A stretch of DNA of 44,351 bases, taken from positions 1 to 44,351 of the forward strand of contig JAAYBJ010000192.1 of NCBI GenBank assembly GCA_012730105.1, read 5' to 3'. The number at the start of each line of letters is the position of its first letter. Positions within the stretch are counted from its first letter, which is position 1. The DNA is from Candidatus Hydrogenedentota bacterium (GTDB lineage: Bacteria > Hydrogenedentota > Hydrogenedentia > Hydrogenedentales > CAITNO01). Both the position numbers and the translations under genes were made by a program. Shown in pieces: positions 44,347 through 44,351 of this stretch. The notes beneath the pieces are model-generated. The model was not told where the DNA came from. It did no database searches and worked only from the letters and a program-made list of their open reading frames with translations.

Positions 44347-44351
44347 TGACA

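Overview
The window is 44.4 kb of moderately GC-rich bacterial chromosome. A diderm (Gram-negative-type) lifestyle is indicated by an apolipoprotein N-acyltransferase (Lnt), a heptosyltransferase-like GT9 enzyme, several lipobox proteins and Tat signals. The many secreted glycoside-hydrolase-like proteins (DUF4838, DUF2961/GH172, a sialidase-like Asp-box propeller, a beta-helix protein, a GH3-like protein), the sugar isomerases and the Na+/solute symporters resemble heterotrophs of the PVC-adjacent phyla such as Candidatus Hydrogenedentota, Sumerlaeota or Lentisphaerota. This placement is inferred from gene content only; no rRNA is present.

Layout. 0.2-13 kb is mainly housekeeping and signalling: a PAS histidine kinase, a translationally coupled glutathione peroxidase/SagB-type nitroreductase pair, a nitronate monooxygenase, RNase D followed by a kinase-like membrane PAS protein that lacks its phosphoacceptor His and ATPase domain, an SSS symporter, tRNA-Ser(GGA), a GT9 glycosyltransferase, an aldo/keto reductase with a ferredoxin tail, and a response regulator with a degenerate GGDEF domain. 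13.4-24.5 kb holds a DUF4838-PA14 lipoprotein, an HU-like protein with a clear terminator, a metallophosphoesterase-like protein that has lost most metal ligands, a GH172-like protein overlapping a small Cys-rich ORF, Lnt, two neighbouring Tat-signal proteins and an Uup-like ABC-F ATPase.

24.7-42.1 kb is dominated by exported carbohydrate- and peptide-active proteins on both strands: an Asp-box sialidase-like protein, a beta-helix protein, an M14 carboxypeptidase ending in a dockerin-like repeat, a NagZ-like GH3 protein without catalytic residues, two TIM-barrel glycosidase-like proteins, a D-tagatose/D-psicose 3-epimerase-like enzyme and PutP. A SLOG-domain protein and RecN sit among them. 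Together they could release sugars and amino acids outside the cytoplasm and import or isomerise the products. The intergenic gaps of this half carry several unrelated repeat families: 9-bp tandem arrays, REP-like inverted repeats, a divergent cluster of 20-22-bp units and a 112-bp MITE-like element.

At 42.23-42.28 kb lies a 46-nt 3' fragment of a tRNA-Val(GAC) gene with no 5' half. It looks like the attachment site of an integrative element that runs off the right end of the window. Just inside it are three consecutive hairpins, two of them built on ATACCCC/GGGGTAT, then a broken ParB-like gene and a tight operon of small genes of unknown function (43.4-44.35 kb).
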